Origin: Millionella massiliensis
GTDB lineage: Bacteria > Bacteroidota > Bacteroidia > Bacteroidales > Rikenellaceae
Length of the DNA stretch: 64,000 bases
Direction of reading: 5' to 3'
NCBI RefSeq assembly: GCF_900104655.1
Contig: NZ_FNWD01000002.1
Span: 806,001 to 870,000 of the forward strand
Positions 35,061 to 43,647 of the stretch are shown in pieces (position 1 is the first letter of the stretch; every line of letters begins with the position of its first letter). The position numbers and the translations under genes are program-made. Under the pieces are notes generated by a model. It saw only the letters and a program-made list of their open reading frames with translations, was not told the origin of the DNA and made no database searches.

Positions 35061-36005
35061 CTATTTCTCCTCGATTTTCAACGAATGATCCTTTCCGAGG
35101 GTCAAAATCATGCCGTCGTGCCCTAAAACGGACTCCGGGAACTCGGTTCGGGCTTCATCGAGCAGCGGTTCGATATCCTTGTAACGCGACGAATAGTGGC
35201 CCAGCAACAGGTGGTGCACCTGCGCCCTGGCAGCCAGACGCGCGGCCTGTCGTGCGGTCGTATGGCCGGTCTTGAGCGCCAGCTCCTTGTCGGCGTGCAG
35301 ATAGGTCGCTTCGTGATACAACAGATCGACGCCGGTCACCATCTCCGCCACCTTGCCCGAAGGGGTCGTGTCGCTGCAAAAGGCGTAACTGCGTGGCTCA
35401 TAGGGCCGGTAGGTCACCTCCTCGTTGGCCAGTTCGAGCCCGTTGGCCAGCGTGATCGCTTCACCCCGTTTGAGGGCCGCGATCTGCAGCGGGTCGAGAC
35501 CGTACAGTTCGACCTGCTCCTTGTGGACATTCAAAGCGGGCTGTTTTTCGCGGAAGAGATAGCCGCAACAGGGTACCCGGTGCCGCAGCGGAATCGACGT
35601 CACGGTCATCACCCGGTTTTCCCACACCTGAACCGTCTCGCGTGCATCCACTTCGCGGATTTCCAACGGATAGGGCAACTCCACCTGATAGAAGGAGAAG
35701 TGACTGCGCAACATCTCGGCAAAGGGTCGCGGTGCGACGATCTCGAGGGCACGCTGCCGCCCCATCATGGCCATCGTCGAGAGCAAACCGAAAATACCGT
35801 AGGTATGGTCGCCGTGCAGATGGGTGATGAATATGACGTTCAGTTTCAGCGGATTGATTCCGTACCGGGCGAGCTGGTACTGGGTTCCCTCGCCGCAATC
35901 GATCAAAAAAAACTGCTCATGTACGTTCAGTACATGAGCAGTATGGTGCCTGGAAGGAGCCGGACGTGCCGAACTACATCCCAGTATGGTAACCTGGAAG
36001 GTCAT
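35061..36005 (-). CDS. rnz: Ribonuclease Z
   Basis: A metallo-beta-lactamase-fold endonuclease that trims the 3' ends of tRNA precursors. The 314-residue protein has ILGCSSARPAPSRHHTAHVL at the start, the zinc motif THLHGDH (about 61-67), SYAFCSDTTPSGK, DLLYHEATY, the GHTTARQAA His motif and LLLGHYSSRYKD, a complete RNase Z set with the usual short-form length. Its ATG shares one base with the rpsA stop (TAATG), so it is translated from the S1 mRNA. guaA follows with its own promoter. Confidence 0.96.
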   Translation of the reverse strand: MTFQVTILGCSSARPAPSRHHTAHVLNVHEQFFLIDCGEGTQYQLARYGINPLKLNVIFITHLHGDHTYGIFGLLSTMAMMGRQRALEIVAPRPFAEMLRSHFSFYQVELPYPLEIREVDARETVQVWENRVMTVTSIPLRHRVPCCGYLFREKQPALNVHKEQVELYGLDPLQIAALKRGEAITLANGLELANEEVTYRPYEPRSYAFCSDTTPSGKVAEMVTGVDLLYHEATYLHADKELALKTGHTTARQAARLAARAQVHHLLLGHYSSRYKDIEPLLDEARTEFPESVLGHDGMILTLGKDHSLKIEEK

Positions 36006-37807
36006 TAGTTTTTACCTTCGAGCTGTGCTTTGAGTTCAGCCAGGCCGGAGATGTCACCGAGCGTGGTTTTTTCCATCGACGAAGAGAGTTTCTTAACGGC
36101 TTCCTGGGTCGATGCCTCTTTCACTGCATCTTCTTTGGCTTTGGCTTCTTCGAAGGTGCGGGTGTGCGAGAGGATGATCTTGCGGTTGTTTTTACCGAAT
36201 TCGAGCACGCGGAATTCGAGGGTTTCACCTTTGGTAGCGGTGGTACCGTCGGCTTTCACCAGACCGCGCGAGGGAGCAAAACCTTCGCCGCCTTCGTTCA
36301 GGGTAACAACGGCGCCTTTATCGGTCAGTTCGGTAATCGTACCGGTGTGGATCGTGTCTGGTTTGTAGATAGTTTCGTAAACATCCCACGGGTTTTCTTC
36401 GAGCTGTTTGTGACCGAGGCTCAGGCGACGGTTTTCCTTGTCGATTTCGAGCACCTGCACTTCGATCGGAGCGTCGATCTGGGTGAATTCCGACGGATGT
36501 TTGATTTTCTTGGTCCAGCTCAGGTCGCTGATGTGGATCAGACCATCGACACCTTCTTCGAGTTCAACGAACACGCCGAAGTTGGTGAAGTTACGCACAC
36601 GTGCGGTGTGGCGCGAACCAACCGGGTATTTGGTTTCGATGTTTTCCCACGGATCGGGGGTCAGCTGTTTGATACCGAGCGACATTTTGTGTTCGTCGCG
36701 GTCGAGGGTCAGGATCACGGCTTCCACTTCGTCGCCGACTTTCATGAAGTCCTGAGCCGAGCGGAGGTGCTGCGACCAGCTCATTTCGCTGACGTGGATC
36801 AGACCTTCGACACCCGGAGCGATTTCAACGAATGCACCGTAGTCAGCCATCACAACGACTTTACCTTTGACTTTGTCGCCTACTTTGAGTTCCGAAGCGA
36901 GGGCATCCCACGGGTGCGGGGTGAGTTGTTTCAGACCCAGAGCGATACGTTTCTTGGCATCGTCGAAGTCGAGGATAACGACATTGAGTTTCTGGTCGAG
37001 TTGAACGATCTCTTCGGGATGGTTCACGCGGCCCCACGAGAGGTCGGTGATATGGATCAGACCGTCTACGCCGCCCAGGTCGATGAATACGCCGTAAGAG
37101 GTGATGTTTTTAACGGTCCCTTCGAGGATCTGGCCTTTTTCGAGTTTGCCGATGATGTCTTTTTTCTGCTGTTCGAGTTCGGCTTCGATGAGGGCTTTAT
37201 GCGACACAACCACGTTGCGGAATTCCTGGTTGATTTTGACCACTTTGAATTCCATGGTTTTGTCTACATAGATATCGTAGTCGCGGATCGGTTTCACGTC
37301 GATTTGCGAACCGGGCAGGAAGGCTTCGATACCGAAAACATCAACGATCATACCGCCCTTGGTGCGGCACTTGATGTAACCCTTGATGATTTCGTCTTTT
37401 TCGAGCGCTTCGTTGACGCGATCCCACGAGCGGAGCTGACGGGCTTTCTTGTGCGAGAGGATCAGCTGACCTTTTTTGTCTTCGGCCGATTCCACATACA
37501 CTTCCACTTTGTCACCGACTTTGAGGTCGGGGTTGTAGCGGAATTCGCTGCTGGGGATCACCCCTTCGGATTTGAAACCGATGTTCACGAGCACTTCGCG
37601 TTTGTCGATCGAGGTAACGGTACCTTCCATTACTTCGCCGGCCTGGATGTTCGAGAGGGTCTGGTCGTACTCTTTGGCGATCTGTTCTTTCGATTCGCCA
37701 CCGTAGATGGCAGCTTCGGTTTCAAATGCGTCCCAGTTGAACTGATCGACGGGGATCGAGGCGTTCGAAGGTTTCTGAGCCTTCGTTTCTTCTGCGTTTG
37801 TAGTCAT
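36005..37807 (-). CDS. rpsA: 30S ribosomal protein S1
   Basis: S1 binds mRNA and helps load it on the 30S subunit. The 600-residue protein contains six S1/OB repeats, each with a VxGxV opening (for example GEVMEGTVTSIDKREVLVNIG, GQILEGTVKNITSYGVFIDLG, GDKVKGKVVVMADYGAFVEI). The ATG at 37807 gives MTTNAEETKAQK; an in-frame ATG 39 bases further upstream (37846) is possible but its peptide is unlike other S1 starts. The promoter at 37893-37921 precedes both. The stop overlaps the rnz start by one base. Confidence 0.96.
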   Translation of the reverse strand: MTTNAEETKAQKPSNASIPVDQFNWDAFETEAAIYGGESKEQIAKEYDQTLSNIQAGEVMEGTVTSIDKREVLVNIGFKSEGVIPSSEFRYNPDLKVGDKVEVYVESAEDKKGQLILSHKKARQLRSWDRVNEALEKDEIIKGYIKCRTKGGMIVDVFGIEAFLPGSQIDVKPIRDYDIYVDKTMEFKVVKINQEFRNVVVSHKALIEAELEQQKKDIIGKLEKGQILEGTVKNITSYGVFIDLGGVDGLIHITDLSWGRVNHPEEIVQLDQKLNVVILDFDDAKKRIALGLKQLTPHPWDALASELKVGDKVKGKVVVMADYGAFVEIAPGVEGLIHVSEMSWSQHLRSAQDFMKVGDEVEAVILTLDRDEHKMSLGIKQLTPDPWENIETKYPVGSRHTARVRNFTNFGVFVELEEGVDGLIHISDLSWTKKIKHPSEFTQIDAPIEVQVLEIDKENRRLSLGHKQLEENPWDVYETIYKPDTIHTGTITELTDKGAVVTLNEGGEGFAPSRGLVKADGTTATKGETLEFRVLEFGKNNRKIILSHTRTFEEAKAKEDAVKEASTQEAVKKLSSSMEKTTLGDISGLAELKAQLEGKN

Positions 37808-37892
37808 TTTGTTGTTTGTTGGAATGAAACTAAACGGGTTAGACATTATGTATTGACACCTTGCAACAGCACGCGACTGCCGAAAGGCGTGG

Positions 37893-37921
37893 CAAAGGTA
37901 CGATATTTTTTTAATTTACAA
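37893..37921 (-). promoter_or_regulatory. rpsA promoter
   Basis: On the - strand TTG (37919-37921) is followed after exactly 18 bases by TACCTTTG (37893-37900), a full match to the Bacteroidota -33/-7 pattern. Confidence 0.8.
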
Positions 37922-38036
37922 GCCGTTGCCGATATTTTTCCCGGGACAAAACGCCTTGTTGCAACCTTTCGCTGGCGACCCGAAATTTTCACGGACAACA
38001 TTTTCGGGACAGGAGTCACCCGAGGTCAGGTACCCG

Positions 38037-38725
38037 CTAAGGTTCCCGTTTTTCGACTCCGATACGGACCACCCAATAGTGCGGCATCCGATCGAAAGCC
38101 GTGTTGGTCATTTCCGGATCCAGTTCAGGTTCCATGCAGAAGCGGCTCACCGGAGCACCATAGGCTTTTGAGAGATCCGCGTCGTACCAATAGGCACCGA
38201 AAAGCATCACCGGCACCATTTCGCCCGGTTTCAGGCCACAGGGTGTGAACGGTTTCGGCCTATAGGAATTGTAGTATTTGAAATCGGGTTCGGCCTTGCG
38301 GAATCTCAGGAACGTTCCCACCTGTCCACGCTCCTTCATCCCACAATGCAGCGAGGCTGTCGAATCCGACAGCGGCACGAAATGAAGGCTCAACGTCGTC
38401 ACATAGGTCGAATCCCAGGCCGAATAGACATTCCCCAGCACCGCACGCCTCAGGGTCTTGACCGAGTCGCGCCCGATGTACTCATCAATCTGACAAACCA
38501 CCCGCAGGGTCGTATCCCGAAGGCCCGAGAGGTCGTACTTGTAGACCTACATTTATTCTTTTCCAGCAGTTCCTGCCAGTCGGCTACGCCGACCGATGCG
38601 GGTCGGGGAACAAAACTCCCGATATCGACCAGTGAATTTTGTAACGCCATCCACTCCGTTTTCGCTGTCGCAAGCGCTCCATGAAATCCGAAAATCAGCA
38701 ATGACCCGATCAAAATCCTTTTCAT
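38037..38725 (-). pseudogene. Secreted protein gene broken by a frameshift
   Basis: Two frames on the - strand fit end to end. The first starts at 38725 with a signal peptide (MKRILIGSLLIFGFHGALATA) and runs to WQELLEKNKC. The second has no start of its own, reads VYKYDLSGLRDTTLRVVCQIDEY and ends at 38037 after WVVRIGVEKREP. The switch needs a one-base change at about 38540-38560, where the second frame has stops just upstream. Joined, the product would be about 229 residues, with a short C-terminal-domain style core (SGLRDTTLRVVCQID) of unknown function. A sequencing error or a recent mutation would both explain it. No homologue is recognised. Confidence 0.6.
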
Positions 38726-38751
38726 AATCTTTCGGGATAAGTCCAATAGCA

Positions 38752-38785
38752 TAAAAAACAGGAACCCCTGCGAAGGAGTTCCTGT
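38752..38785 (-). terminator. Terminator of pheT
   Basis: ACAGGAAC-C-CCT (38758-38769) pairs with AGG-A-GTTCCTGT (38774-38785), one mismatch, loop GCGA. On the - strand a run of six T follows. Confidence 0.9.
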
Positions 38786-38815
38786 CAGAATATACAAACG
38801 TTCGCCACCGACCGG

Positions 38816-41317
38816 TTACGCCCGGACTTGTGCACCGGTTGCCTTGGCCAGCGCCGCGGCGATATTGCCCATGATCCGTTCAATTTCGGTATCGGTCAGC
38901 GTCTTGGTGGTATCTTCGATCACGAAGTTCAACGCATAGGACTTCTTGCCTTCGGGCAGTTTGTCACCTTCGTAAACGTCGAACAGACCGACCGACTTAA
39001 GCAGTTTCTTCTCGGCCTTCGAGGCGGCTTCGCGCAACTGCGAGAAGGTAACGTTCTTGTCAACCAGCAGCGCCAGGTCGCGTTTCACCTCGGGGTACTT
39101 CGACAGTTCGGCAGCCTGCACCCGTACCGTTTCGACGATTTTCTGCAGGTGGCCGACGTTCATCTCCATGAAATAGACCGGCTGTTTCAGGTCGAACGTA
39201 CCCCGCGCCAGCTTCGGAGAGACAACCCCCATCTCAAAGAGTTTCTTACCGCGGATCTTGTAGGCAACAGCCTCACTGTACAGATCCGACTCGATAGTTT
39301 CATAGAACCCCTCGTAGATGTTGACGCCGAAACGCTGCAGAAGTTGCTCGGTCAGGTACTTCACGGTGAAGAAGTCCGACATCTGCGGCTTCGGGGCGTT
39401 CCAGTTGGGCTGACGTTCCAGCCCCGTAACAGTCAGAGCCAAACGCCGTTCTTCGCTGTAGGGTTTGAGCGTACCCTTGGCACCTTCGGCGGCAGCCGCA
39501 GCGGGCGAGAAGAAGTAGCAGTTTCCGAACTCGAACAGACGCAGGTCACCGTTCCGCCGGTTCACATTCAGCGCCACAGCTTCGAGAGCATTGAAGAGGA
39601 GCGTTTGCCGCATCACGTTGAGTTCGTTGCTCAGCGGGTTGAGAATCTTGACGCAGTTTTCGGCCGGATATGCCACCAGACCTTCATAATAGGCTCCCCG
39701 GGTCAGCGAGTTGCTCATGATTTCGACGCACCCCTGCCCCACCAGCAGATTCGATGCAGCCTCGATCAGCCGGTTCGGTGTCTTCTGGTTACCGTACGTA
39801 ATGACGTTCTTGATATAGTGGGGGTTGGGAACATTATTGAAGCCATAGATACGCAGAATCTCTTCGGCAATGTCGGCTTCGCGCTGCACATCGACACGAT
39901 AGGCCGGTACGGCAATCGCCAATACGGTATCGCCATTCGCTTCGGTCCGTTCGCTGCGAATTTCGATTTCAAGACCGGTCAGGATGGCTTTGGCCGTTTC
40001 GACCGGGATGTCAGCTCCGATCAGTCGGTTGATGCGACCGAGATTGACCTCGAATTCGAACGGCCCGATCTTCTGGGGATAGAGATCCACCACCTCGGAA
40101 GCGATCGTTCCGCCGGCCAGTTCTTTGACCAGCAGCGCTGCACGACGCAGAGCATAGGCGGGCATATCGGGGTCGGTACCGCGTTCGAAGCGGAACGAAG
40201 AGTCGGTGCTGAGCCCATGACGACGGGCACTCTTGCGCACGGTCACGGGGTTAAAATAGGCCGCTTCGATAAAGATGTCGGTGGTGGTGTCGGACACGCC
40301 ACTGTCCAGACCGCCAAACACGCCGGCCAGACACATCGGGCGCTGCTCGTCGCAGATCATCAGGTCTTCGGCCGAGAGTTTGTGTTCCACGCCGTCGAGC
40401 GTAACGAAGGGTTCGCCCTCCTGGGCACGCCGCACCACGATCTTATGGCCGGCCACCTTGCCCATGTCGAAAGCATGAAGCGGCTGTCCACATTCATACA
40501 TCACGTAGTTGGTGATGTCCACGACGTTGTTTTTGGGATTCAGACCGATGGCGCGCAGACGCTGCTGCAGCCAGTCGGGACTGGGGGCGATTTTCACTCC
40601 CTTGACGGTCACGCCGCTGTATCGGGGCGCGCCGGCCGGATCTTCGACCACCACGTTTACGGGCAGTGCGGTCGGATCATCCACACCGAAAGCCGACACG
40701 TCGGCCAGTTTCGCCTGAGTCGGCTGCCCGTTGGCCGTCAGATAGGCGGCCAGGTCGCGGGCCACGCCGTAATGCGAAGCGGCATCGATACGGTTCGGGG
40801 TCAACCCCACTTCGTACACATAGTCGTCCTGCATATCGTACACTTCGGCTGCCGGCGTACCGGGTTTCGTTGCCGGGTCGAGCACGATGATGCCGTCGTG
40901 TGCGGTTCCGACGCCGATTTCATCTTCGGCACAGAGCATCCCGAAGGATTCCACCCCGCGGATTTTCGATTTTTTGATTTTGAAGCCCTCCTCTTCACCG
41001 GTCGGATAGAGCACGGTGCCGATTTGAGCCAGGATCACCTTTTGACCGGCAGCTACGTTGGGTGCGCCGCACACCACCTGAAGGGGTTCGGCTCCGTCGC
41101 CGACCGATACGGTGGTCACGTGCAGGTGGTCGGAGTCGGGATGGTCGGTGCAGGTGAGCACTTCGGCCACGACCAGCCCCTGAAGCCCGCCGCGGATGCT
41201 TTCGACCTTTTCGATCCCTTCGATCTCCAGCCCGGCAGCGGTCAGTATCGCTGCGGCCTGATCGGCCGACAGGTCGGTTTTAACGTATTCTTTCAGCCAG
41301 TTGTAAGAAATCTTCAT
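38816..41317 (-). CDS. pheT: Phenylalanyl-tRNA synthetase, beta chain
   Basis: Beta chain of the alpha2-beta2 enzyme that charges tRNA-Phe. The 833-residue protein has the N-terminal EMAP/tRNA-binding domain (VVAEVLTCTDHPDSDHLHVTTV), the B3/B4 editing domain (GRINRLIGADIP region follows), the B5 domain, the class II-like core (SDFFTVKYLTEQLLQRFG) and the C-terminal anticodon-binding FDX-ACB domain (YPEVKRDLALLVDKNVTFSQL). pheS is not in the window, so the two chains are encoded apart. A long gap of 334 bases precedes it. Confidence 0.97.
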   Translation of the reverse strand: MKISYNWLKEYVKTDLSADQAAAILTAAGLEIEGIEKVESIRGGLQGLVVAEVLTCTDHPDSDHLHVTTVSVGDGAEPLQVVCGAPNVAAGQKVILAQIGTVLYPTGEEEGFKIKKSKIRGVESFGMLCAEDEIGVGTAHDGIIVLDPATKPGTPAAEVYDMQDDYVYEVGLTPNRIDAASHYGVARDLAAYLTANGQPTQAKLADVSAFGVDDPTALPVNVVVEDPAGAPRYSGVTVKGVKIAPSPDWLQQRLRAIGLNPKNNVVDITNYVMYECGQPLHAFDMGKVAGHKIVVRRAQEGEPFVTLDGVEHKLSAEDLMICDEQRPMCLAGVFGGLDSGVSDTTTDIFIEAAYFNPVTVRKSARRHGLSTDSSFRFERGTDPDMPAYALRRAALLVKELAGGTIASEVVDLYPQKIGPFEFEVNLGRINRLIGADIPVETAKAILTGLEIEIRSERTEANGDTVLAIAVPAYRVDVQREADIAEEILRIYGFNNVPNPHYIKNVITYGNQKTPNRLIEAASNLLVGQGCVEIMSNSLTRGAYYEGLVAYPAENCVKILNPLSNELNVMRQTLLFNALEAVALNVNRRNGDLRLFEFGNCYFFSPAAAAAEGAKGTLKPYSEERRLALTVTGLERQPNWNAPKPQMSDFFTVKYLTEQLLQRFGVNIYEGFYETIESDLYSEAVAYKIRGKKLFEMGVVSPKLARGTFDLKQPVYFMEMNVGHLQKIVETVRVQAAELSKYPEVKRDLALLVDKNVTFSQLREAASKAEKKLLKSVGLFDVYEGDKLPEGKKSYALNFVIEDTTKTLTDTEIERIMGNIAAALAKATGAQVRA

Positions 41318-41651
41318 CTTGCGTACTATTTTTATCGGAACGATCTCTCCGCCGGACGCCAGACAGTCTGCACACTGCCCCGCCCTGCTGCGAACATCCG
41401 CACGAAAGCGTCCTACAAGACAACCTCCGGTCTGACTTCCGCCACCAGGCCGGCACCCTCGGCAGAGACCTTCAACTTTAGTTATTCCTCATTTACAGGG
41501 GCAACCTACGCCCCACACCTGCATCACACGCTACGGGGTCTTCACTCCGCACCGGCACTCTCCGACACAGGAACCCTCTCAAACAGAGGCTCCGCACCCT
41601 TCGGAGAACAACAAACGGTCGCGTGTATAAAGGAGTGTAAAGATAGGAATT
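41318..41651 (-). other. Long 5' region of pheT
   Basis: No gene seen. On the - strand a TATCTTTA sequence (41638-41645) next to the upstream gene's stop is the best -7 candidate, which would give pheT a leader of about 310 bases. I found no Phe-rich leader peptide and no clear terminator hairpin in it. Confidence 0.4.
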
Positions 41652-42728
41652 TTATTTCAAACGCTCACCCAACTCTTCCAGTATCGTCGCATTGTTTACA
41701 GAAAACTGGGCGACGCGGACGTGATTGACAATTCTGGCAGCCGCATTTCGAGCCTCCTTGTCGCCCCTTTCTGCCACCACCTCAAGCGAGATGGCCAGCG
41801 GCAACTGGTACGATTCGGGCACCTGATCCATCAGCAGCCCCAACCGGGCCACATACAGTGCCAGCTCGTCGGAGCCGCGTAATTCGGCCACTTCGGCCAT
41901 CGATTGCAGGAGCGGCTCAGCGGAGAGGCCGAGATTATGGGCACTCGTCACGATTTTCTGCGTCGCCTCGGCCTGGAACGGAGCGCTGCCGACCGTATAG
42001 GCCAGCATCGCCCGCAAGAGCGTTTCGGTCAACACGGGATCGACCTTACCGGCCCCGAGCTGCTGACGGAAAACCGAAACATGTTTTTCGAGATAGTCGA
42101 ACGCAGGCGAGCCAAAACGATTCACCACCCCGTTTTCGAACAGCGGCCAACAGATACTGGTCGCCACGTCCGTCGGCAACTGACCGGCCAAAAACTCCTC
42201 CATGGCCTGATCAGTGGCCAACGTGTCGCCGTTCTCGGCGGCCGAATAGACCTGCCTCATCTGCCAGGCTCCGGCTCCCTGTGTGGTCATCAGAATCGCC
42301 TGCAGACGCTGCTCGAAATCTTCGGCATCGAGGGTCGTATCGATTTTGTCCACCACATCGCCGTTGGTGTTGAAGACCACAATGCTGGGATAGGCAGTCA
42401 CCTGATACATCTGCGCCAGATCGGCTCCGTCCGGGGTATCGGTCGGGACCTGCACGGCCAGGAACTCGGCTTCGATCAACGACCGCACGGTCGAGTCGCT
42501 CAACACACGCTCGGACATCCACCGGCTGCGGTAGTCCCAGTCGGCATAGAACTCGACAAGCAGCAATTTGCGTTGCTGTTTGGCCACGGACAGAGCGGCG
42601 TAAGGGTCGTTTCCCCAATATTTCAACCCGCGTTTGGTCTCCTGACCGTCGGACGTACCGGCCCTCGCCGTGCCTAATGCCAGACACAGCCCGCTGAGGA
42701 GAATACCTATACGCCAACCTGTTTTCAT
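41652..42728 (-). CDS. Exported thioredoxin-fold protein lacking the active-site cysteines
   Basis: A 358-residue protein with a signal peptide (MKTGWRIGILLSGLCLALG, cleavage near ARA). Residues about 35-160 look like a thioredoxin domain of the Thioredoxin_7/DUF255 sort: LLLVEFYADWDYRSRWMSE, then the cis-Pro region TAYPSIVVFNTNG. Where a redox protein has Cys-x-x-Cys after the Trp, this one has Asp-Tyr-Arg-Ser (about 65-68). The C-terminal 190 residues are helical and unassigned. It is therefore unlikely to be a disulfide oxidoreductase; a chaperone or binding role is possible. An open frame of 32 more residues upstream was set aside because the signal peptide marks the start. Confidence 0.75.
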   Translation of the reverse strand: MKTGWRIGILLSGLCLALGTARAGTSDGQETKRGLKYWGNDPYAALSVAKQQRKLLLVEFYADWDYRSRWMSERVLSDSTVRSLIEAEFLAVQVPTDTPDGADLAQMYQVTAYPSIVVFNTNGDVVDKIDTTLDAEDFEQRLQAILMTTQGAGAWQMRQVYSAAENGDTLATDQAMEEFLAGQLPTDVATSICWPLFENGVVNRFGSPAFDYLEKHVSVFRQQLGAGKVDPVLTETLLRAMLAYTVGSAPFQAEATQKIVTSAHNLGLSAEPLLQSMAEVAELRGSDELALYVARLGLLMDQVPESYQLPLAISLEVVAERGDKEARNAAARIVNHVRVAQFSVNNATILEELGERLK

Positions 42729-42794
42729 CTGATGTTCATCTTTTGCGGGATGCTCGACCACCCCGTGCGCTTCGCCACACGTCCTACAGGCGAA

Positions 42795-42848
42795 AAAGCA
42801 AAAAGGGTTCCCGCGGGACAGCATAGCTTACCCTTGCCGCGAGAACCC
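42795..42848 (-). terminator. Terminator of the FKBP gene
   Basis: GGGTTC-C-CGCGG (42805-42816) pairs with CCGCG-A-GAACCC (42837-42848), one mismatch, 20-base loop. On the - strand CTTTTTGCTTTTTC follows. Confidence 0.85.
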
Positions 42849-42874
42849 AGAGTGCGTCGAAAATCAGTACCGGT

Positions 42875-43426
42875 CTAGTGGTGGCAACCGCAGCCGTCGC
42901 CGCAATCTCCGCCATCGCAGTCGCCGCCGTCGCATCCGCAACCGCACGAGCAACCGCCACCCATCGGCATCATGTCCTCGGGCGTAGCTTCGCGCACGCC
43001 GAGTACGTCACCGGTGAAGTTGAGCGTTTTGCCGGCCATGGGGTGGTTGAAGTCCATCGTCACGTCGTTTTCGTTGACGGCTTTAACCGTACCCATCAGT
43101 CGGTTACCGGCCTGGTCGGCCATGGGCAGCACGTTGCCGACGATCAACATATCGTCCGGGATGGCGCCGTCCACCATAAAGACATCCTTGGGCAGGTTTA
43201 CCACCGCCTGCGGATTGATTTCGCCGTATCCTTCGGCGGGAGTCAGCACGAATTCGAATTTGTCGCCCACCTCTTTGCCGGCGATAAACTCTTCGAATTT
43301 GGGCAGGAGCATCCCCACGCCATACACGAATTCCAACGGCCGATCAGCCGTAGCCTGGTCAGCCACCTGACCGTCCACGGTCAGCGTATATGCCAACGAT
43401 ACGAATTTGTTTTCTGAAATTTTCAT
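42875..43426 (-). CDS. SlyD-like FKBP peptidyl-prolyl isomerase with metal-binding tail
   Basis: A 183-residue cytosolic FKBP of the SlyD type, which speeds proline isomerisation and acts as a folding chaperone through an inserted IF domain. It has LAYTLTVDGQVADQA, RPLEFVYGVGMLLPKFEEFIAG and the IF-domain segment around GEINPQAVVNLPKDVF. After NFTGDVLGVREATPEDM comes a tail of about 30 residues with eight Cys and a final His-His pair, built of CGC and DGGDC units. In SlyD such tails bind nickel and help load hydrogenase, which would fit other metalloenzymes, though the match is to the class and not proof. Terminator follows directly. Confidence 0.9.
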   Translation of the reverse strand: MKISENKFVSLAYTLTVDGQVADQATADRPLEFVYGVGMLLPKFEEFIAGKEVGDKFEFVLTPAEGYGEINPQAVVNLPKDVFMVDGAIPDDMLIVGNVLPMADQAGNRLMGTVKAVNENDVTMDFNHPMAGKTLNFTGDVLGVREATPEDMMPMGGGCSCGCGCDGGDCDGGDCGDGCGCHH

Positions 43427-43467
43427 CTATTCTTTATTAGTAATTCACATTCACCTTTCTTCAGCAG

Positions 43468-43545
43468 GCAAAGTCATGAGATGCGCAGCATCTCCGAAAG
43501 TTTTTCTGGTTCTCTTTGTTCACAAAGAGAACAGTCGTCTGCCCT
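43468..43545 (+). repeat. Two-hairpin intergenic repeat, copy 2
   Basis: First hairpin: GAGATGC (43478-43484) with GCATCTC (43488-43494), loop GCA. Second: GTTCTCTTTGT (43509-43519) with ACAAAGAGAAC (43522-43532), loop TC. Compared with copy 1 (31361-31438) the arm sequences differ but pairing is kept. It lies between two - strand genes (FKBP and gcvP), so its direction relative to transcription is opposite to that of copy 1. Confidence 0.75.
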
Positions 43546-43591
43546 TCCGAGTCTTTTGGCGGCCCTCATCCCGTCCGTCCCAACTGTCCCT

Positions 43592-43618
43592 CCATCTCAT
43601 CCACCTCATCCACCCCAT
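43592..43618 (+). repeat. Three 9-base tandem units
   Basis: CCATCTCAT, CCACCTCAT and CCACCCCAT stand in a row just beyond the gcvP stop. Probably slippage-derived low complexity. Confidence 0.6.
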
Positions 43619-43647
43619 CCGACCGCTCCCACACCTATGCCGGGCCG

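Noticed and set aside
36164-38248. 694-residue + strand open frame opposite rpsA
   Set aside because: Phe/Asp/Val-rich complement of the S1 repeats.
38828-41728. 966-residue + strand open frame opposite pheT
   Set aside because: Antisense shadow of a certain gene.
43592-43618. Tandem 9-base units as a CRISPR or satellite array
   Set aside because: Only three short units, no spacers, no cas genes.
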